Below are positions 5,331 to 8,163 of a stretch of DNA of 8,163 nucleotides, one piece after another. Source of the DNA: Bacillota bacterium (GTDB taxonomy: Bacteria; Bacillota; Clostridia; Lachnospirales; Lachnospiraceae); contig JAFACO010000221.1 in NCBI GenBank assembly GCA_023425485.1, positions 1 through 8,163 on the forward strand, in the 5' to 3' direction. How positions within the stretch are numbered: the first letter of the stretch is position 1; each line of letters begins with the position of its first letter. The position numbers and the translations under genes were made by a program. Under the pieces are notes generated by a model that did not search any database, had not been told where the DNA came from, and worked only from the letters and a program-made list of their open reading frames with translations.

Positions 5331-8163
5331 ATGCTATATAAAAATACATTAAAGAAGATAAAGAAATCCTTTGGACGATACATTTCCATTTTAATTATTG
5401 TAATGATTGGTGTAGGTTTTTATGCTGGTATCCAAGCCAGCGCACCTGATATGCTTGCTGTTGCTGATGAATATTACTCTGACCAGCACCTGATGGATTA
5501 TAAAATAGTTAGCACAATGGGATTAACGAAAGATGATGTGTCAGCTCTTGCTTCTCTTTCCGGAGTATCCAACGTAATTCCAAGCTACTCCCTCGATATA
5601 TTAAGTAACGAAAACGCACTTCGCGTTATGTCTTTGGAAGATACGGTGAATACTGTTAAGTTGATTACCGGAAGAATGCCTTCTTCCGGTCAGGAATGTC
5701 TTGGAGATGATAAAAGTTATAAGGTAGGTGAAATAATACAAATTACCGAAGATGTAACGGACAAGCTGGAATTTACTGAATACACTGTTGTTGGTACTGT
5801 TGAATCAGCTTTATTTCTTTCCAAGGATTATGGCAGCACAACAATTGGGGATGGAAAGCTTTCTTCCTATATTTTCGTTAACAAAAGTACTTTTCTTCTG
5901 GATGCCTACACCGAAATCTATCTTCAAGCAGAGGTACCATCAAATACCCAGGCTTATTCAAAAGAGTATGAAGCTGTCTCTCTATCTATAAATGATGCTC
6001 TGATAAATATAAAAGCTGATAGAGAAGCCGCCCGTTATCAAGAAATCTTTGATAAAGCAAATAAGGAAATTACTGAGAATGAAGATAAATTTTTAGCAGA
6101 AAAATCGGATGGCCAACAGGCTCTTGCAGATGCAAAGTTAGAGTTGGATGATAATGCAAAGAAAATTAAAGATGGAAAAGCCGAGCTTATAGAAAATGAA
6201 GCGGAATTAAATGAGAACGAAGAAAAGCAAAAGAAAGAATTTAATGACGCAAAAGATCAAATTGCTGATGGCTGGCTGAAAATTGATGCTGCTCTTAAAC
6301 AACAGGGCATCAAACAATCCGAGCTTGATACTTTTCTTTCTCAATTGGACGCTGGTATTGTGACCCTGGAAACTCAACTAAGCCAAATACCCGTTGAGAG
6401 TGCTGAGTATCCACAGTTACAAGCAACCCTTGAGCAACAGGTGATTGCAAGAGAAGGTTTACTTCAACTAAAAGAATCTATTAAAGACTTGAGTGAACAG
6501 GAAGCAGAGCTCAATCAGGGGATTGAAACCTTCGAAAGTGAAATTACTAAAGCTAAAAATGAAATTGAAAAAGCAAAAACAGAATTAGCAGAGAATGAAG
6601 CAAAACTTTCCGAGGGTTATGCGGAATACAATGAAAATCTTGCTAAATTTAATGATGAGATTGCTGACGCAGAAGCAAAACTTTCTGATGCTAAGCAAAA
6701 GTTATCAGAGATTGAACATCCCACCTGGTATATTAATGACCGTGATGCTGCTGTCGGATACACTGATTTAAAGAACAGTATCGATGTTGTAAGTTCTGTT
6801 GCTGTAGTCTTCCCATTTTTATTTATAGCCATTGTTATATTAATGACTTCTAATTCCATGGCAAGAATGATTGCTGAAGAACGTGGTGAACTGGGTACTT
6901 TAACATCTCTAGGCTATAAGGATGAAAGCATCATCGGTACTTACTTATTCTATGTCCTATCCGCTGCTACCCTTGGTACGGTGATCGGATTTTTTGCAGG
7001 ATGCTTTATTATTCCTCCGCTTATTTATTCCAATTTCCAATTTCTACTTCCCGAGCTTATCTTGAAGTATGATGTTATAGTATTCCTCCTGATCCTATTG
7101 TTTGCTCTTATTTTGATGACTATAGTTACCCTTTTCGCTTGTAATCGAGAGCTCCGTCACCATCCTTCTGTTTTAATGCGTCCGATTCCACCGAAAAACG
7201 GTCAAAAAATACTGCTTGAACGAAACGATTTTATTTGGAAGCATCTATCCTTTACCTGGAAGGTTACCTTTCGTAATATGTTCCGATATAAAAAGAGGGC
7301 TTTGATGACCATAGTTGGTGTTGCCGGTTGTTCTGCTCTTCTATTGGTGGGCTTTGGTATACGAGATAGTATGAATGGAATTGCTGAAAGACAATATGAA
7401 GAAATCTTCGAATATGACAATATGATTGTTCTGAATAAAGAAACAACACAACTGGATAATGAGGTTAAAAGTATATTAACGAAGGAAAACATTAATAATC
7501 CTTTATTATTAAAACAGTCGGCTATTAAATGTGAAGTAAAAGCCAGTTCCATTGATGCTTTTTTGATTGTACCAGAGAATATTGAGATGTTTGAAAAACA
7601 CTTTCATTTATTTAAAACAGATGATTCTACAGCTGTCTCCATATCAAAGGGTGTAGTGATTTCACAGAAAATCTCTGATAAGCTTAAGCTTAATATAGGT
7701 GATGACTTTACGTTAAAAGACAGCGACAATAATCTATATACAATACCAGTTGCCGCTATAGCAGAGAATTATCTCTCGAACTATGTTTATATCAACAGTG
7801 ACCAGTATCGTACTATTTTTAAAGAGGAGCCGCTTTACAATACAATTGTATCAAGTTATAGCGGTAATGAAACAACGATGGCAAAACGATTAATTGACAG
7901 CGATCAAATCGTAAATGTTATCTTAACCTCAGACATTATGCAGATTGCTTTAGACAATAATGAAAGCTTGAATGGAATTATTACACTTCTAGTTGTTGTT
8001 GCATCACTGCTTGCTATCATTGTCCTATATAATCTTACATCAATTAACATTAGTGAGCGTACTCGTGAAATTGCAACGCTGAAGGTTCTGGGTTTTCGAG
8101 ATGACGAAACAAATGGTTATATTTATCGAGAAGCCTTCCTTTTAACTTTAATCAGTATTGCTT
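5331..8163 (+). CDS. FtsX-like ABC transporter permease with long extracellular coiled coil (3' end missing)
   Basis: The frame is open from ATG 5331 to the right edge, with 944 codons and no stop. GGTGAT (5321-5326) provides a ribosome site that overlaps the ATPase stop. Domains in order: membrane segment 1 (17-35); an outward MacB-like region (about 36-224); a highly charged coiled coil rich in A, E, K, L and N (about 225-463), with a break at two prolines (P354, P361); FtsX domain 1 with membrane segments near 486-506, 537-560 and 582-604 and the motif EERGELGTLTSLGY (516-529); a basic cytoplasmic linker; segment 5 (658-677); a second outward region (678-882); and the start of FtsX domain 2 (segment near 883-903, then ERTREIATLKVLGF, 909-922). 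Two or three further membrane segments are expected beyond the edge. It partners the ATPase five bases upstream. Coiled-coil inserts of this kind occur in some Firmicutes permeases and in YhgE/Pip-like proteins. Cargo unknown. Confidence 0.93.
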   Translation, partial: MLYKNTLKKIKKSFGRYISILIIVMIGVGFYAGIQASAPDMLAVADEYYSDQHLMDYKIVSTMGLTKDDVSALASLSGVSNVIPSYSLDILSNENALRVMSLEDTVNTVKLITGRMPSSGQECLGDDKSYKVGEIIQITEDVTDKLEFTEYTVVGTVESALFLSKDYGSTTIGDGKLSSYIFVNKSTFLLDAYTEIYLQAEVPSNTQAYSKEYEAVSLSINDALINIKADREAARYQEIFDKANKEITENEDKFLAEKSDGQQALADAKLELDDNAKKIKDGKAELIENEAELNENEEKQKKEFNDAKDQIADGWLKIDAALKQQGIKQSELDTFLSQLDAGIVTLETQLSQIPVESAEYPQLQATLEQQVIAREGLLQLKESIKDLSEQEAELNQGIETFESEITKAKNEIEKAKTELAENEAKLSEGYAEYNENLAKFNDEIADAEAKLSDAKQKLSEIEHPTWYINDRDAAVGYTDLKNSIDVVSSVAVVFPFLFIAIVILMTSNSMARMIAEERGELGTLTSLGYKDESIIGTYLFYVLSAATLGTVIGFFAGCFIIPPLIYSNFQFLLPELILKYDVIVFLLILLFALILMTIVTLFACNRELRHHPSVLMRPIPPKNGQKILLERNDFIWKHLSFTWKVTFRNMFRYKKRALMTIVGVAGCSALLLVGFGIRDSMNGIAERQYEEIFEYDNMIVLNKETTQLDNEVKSILTKENINNPLLLKQSAIKCEVKASSIDAFLIVPENIEMFEKHFHLFKTDDSTAVSISKGVVISQKISDKLKLNIGDDFTLKDSDNNLYTIPVAAIAENYLSNYVYINSDQYRTIFKEEPLYNTIVSSYSGNETTMAKRLIDSDQIVNVILTSDIMQIALDNNESLNGIITLLVVVASLLAIIVLYNLTSINISERTREIATLKVLGFRDDETNGYIYREAFLLTLISIA

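Noticed and set aside
6003..6720. Repetitive A/G-rich stretch as a DNA repeat or CRISPR-like array
   Set aside because: The similarity comes from coiled-coil codons (K, E, A, L, N); there are no regular identical repeats or spacers.
5788..7552. Short frames at 5788-5991 (+), 6617-6859 (-), 7202-7552 (-) and 7264-7449 (-)
   Set aside because: All lie inside the long permease frame, which reads without a stop from 5331 to the window end and has clear FtsX features.

Overview
The window looks like chromosomal DNA from a low-GC Firmicute, most likely a clostridium (Lachnospiraceae or a relative). The basis is A+T-rich DNA, strong GGAGG-type ribosome binding sites, sigma-A-like promoters, use of TTG as a start codon, and families typical of clostridia (a long FtsX-like permease with a coiled-coil insert next to a TetR regulator). 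Species cannot be assigned. I see no rRNA, tRNA, CRISPR array, insertion sequence or phage gene.

Left part (1-3001): the 3' portion of a solute-binding lipoprotein-type gene (NMT1/SsuA-like) runs rightwards off the left edge and ends at 715. A long imperfect hairpin (728-809) separates it from a convergent, leftward operon: an HD-domain nucleotidase-like protein, an SsuB/TauB/ThiZ-like ATPase and an SsuC/ThiX-like permease. The three operon genes are joined by TAATG and ATGA overlaps. The ATPase and permease form the energising and membrane parts of an importer. The binding protein is the natural partner but is encoded on the opposite strand. The substrate cannot be read from the sequence. 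A good leftward promoter lies at 3096-3124.

Middle (3002-3796): a lone, very A+T-rich gene encodes a small unrecognised membrane protein with three membrane segments and an outward-facing C-terminal domain. Its real start is probably TTG at 3242, because the first ATG (3209) lies almost on the predicted transcription start and has no ribosome binding site.

Right part (3820-8163): a TetR-family repressor gene faces left, divergent from an ABC pair that faces right: a MacB/LolD/BceA-type ATPase (4624-5325) and a long FtsX-like permease (5331 to beyond the right edge, 944 codons visible without a stop). The permease carries a roughly 240-residue, outward-facing coiled coil that appears to fold back on itself. 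The 234-bp divergent intergenic region holds a promoter for the ABC genes and two imperfect palindromes that could be operators. Together these form a plausible regulated export or envelope-stress module. Its cargo is unknown.
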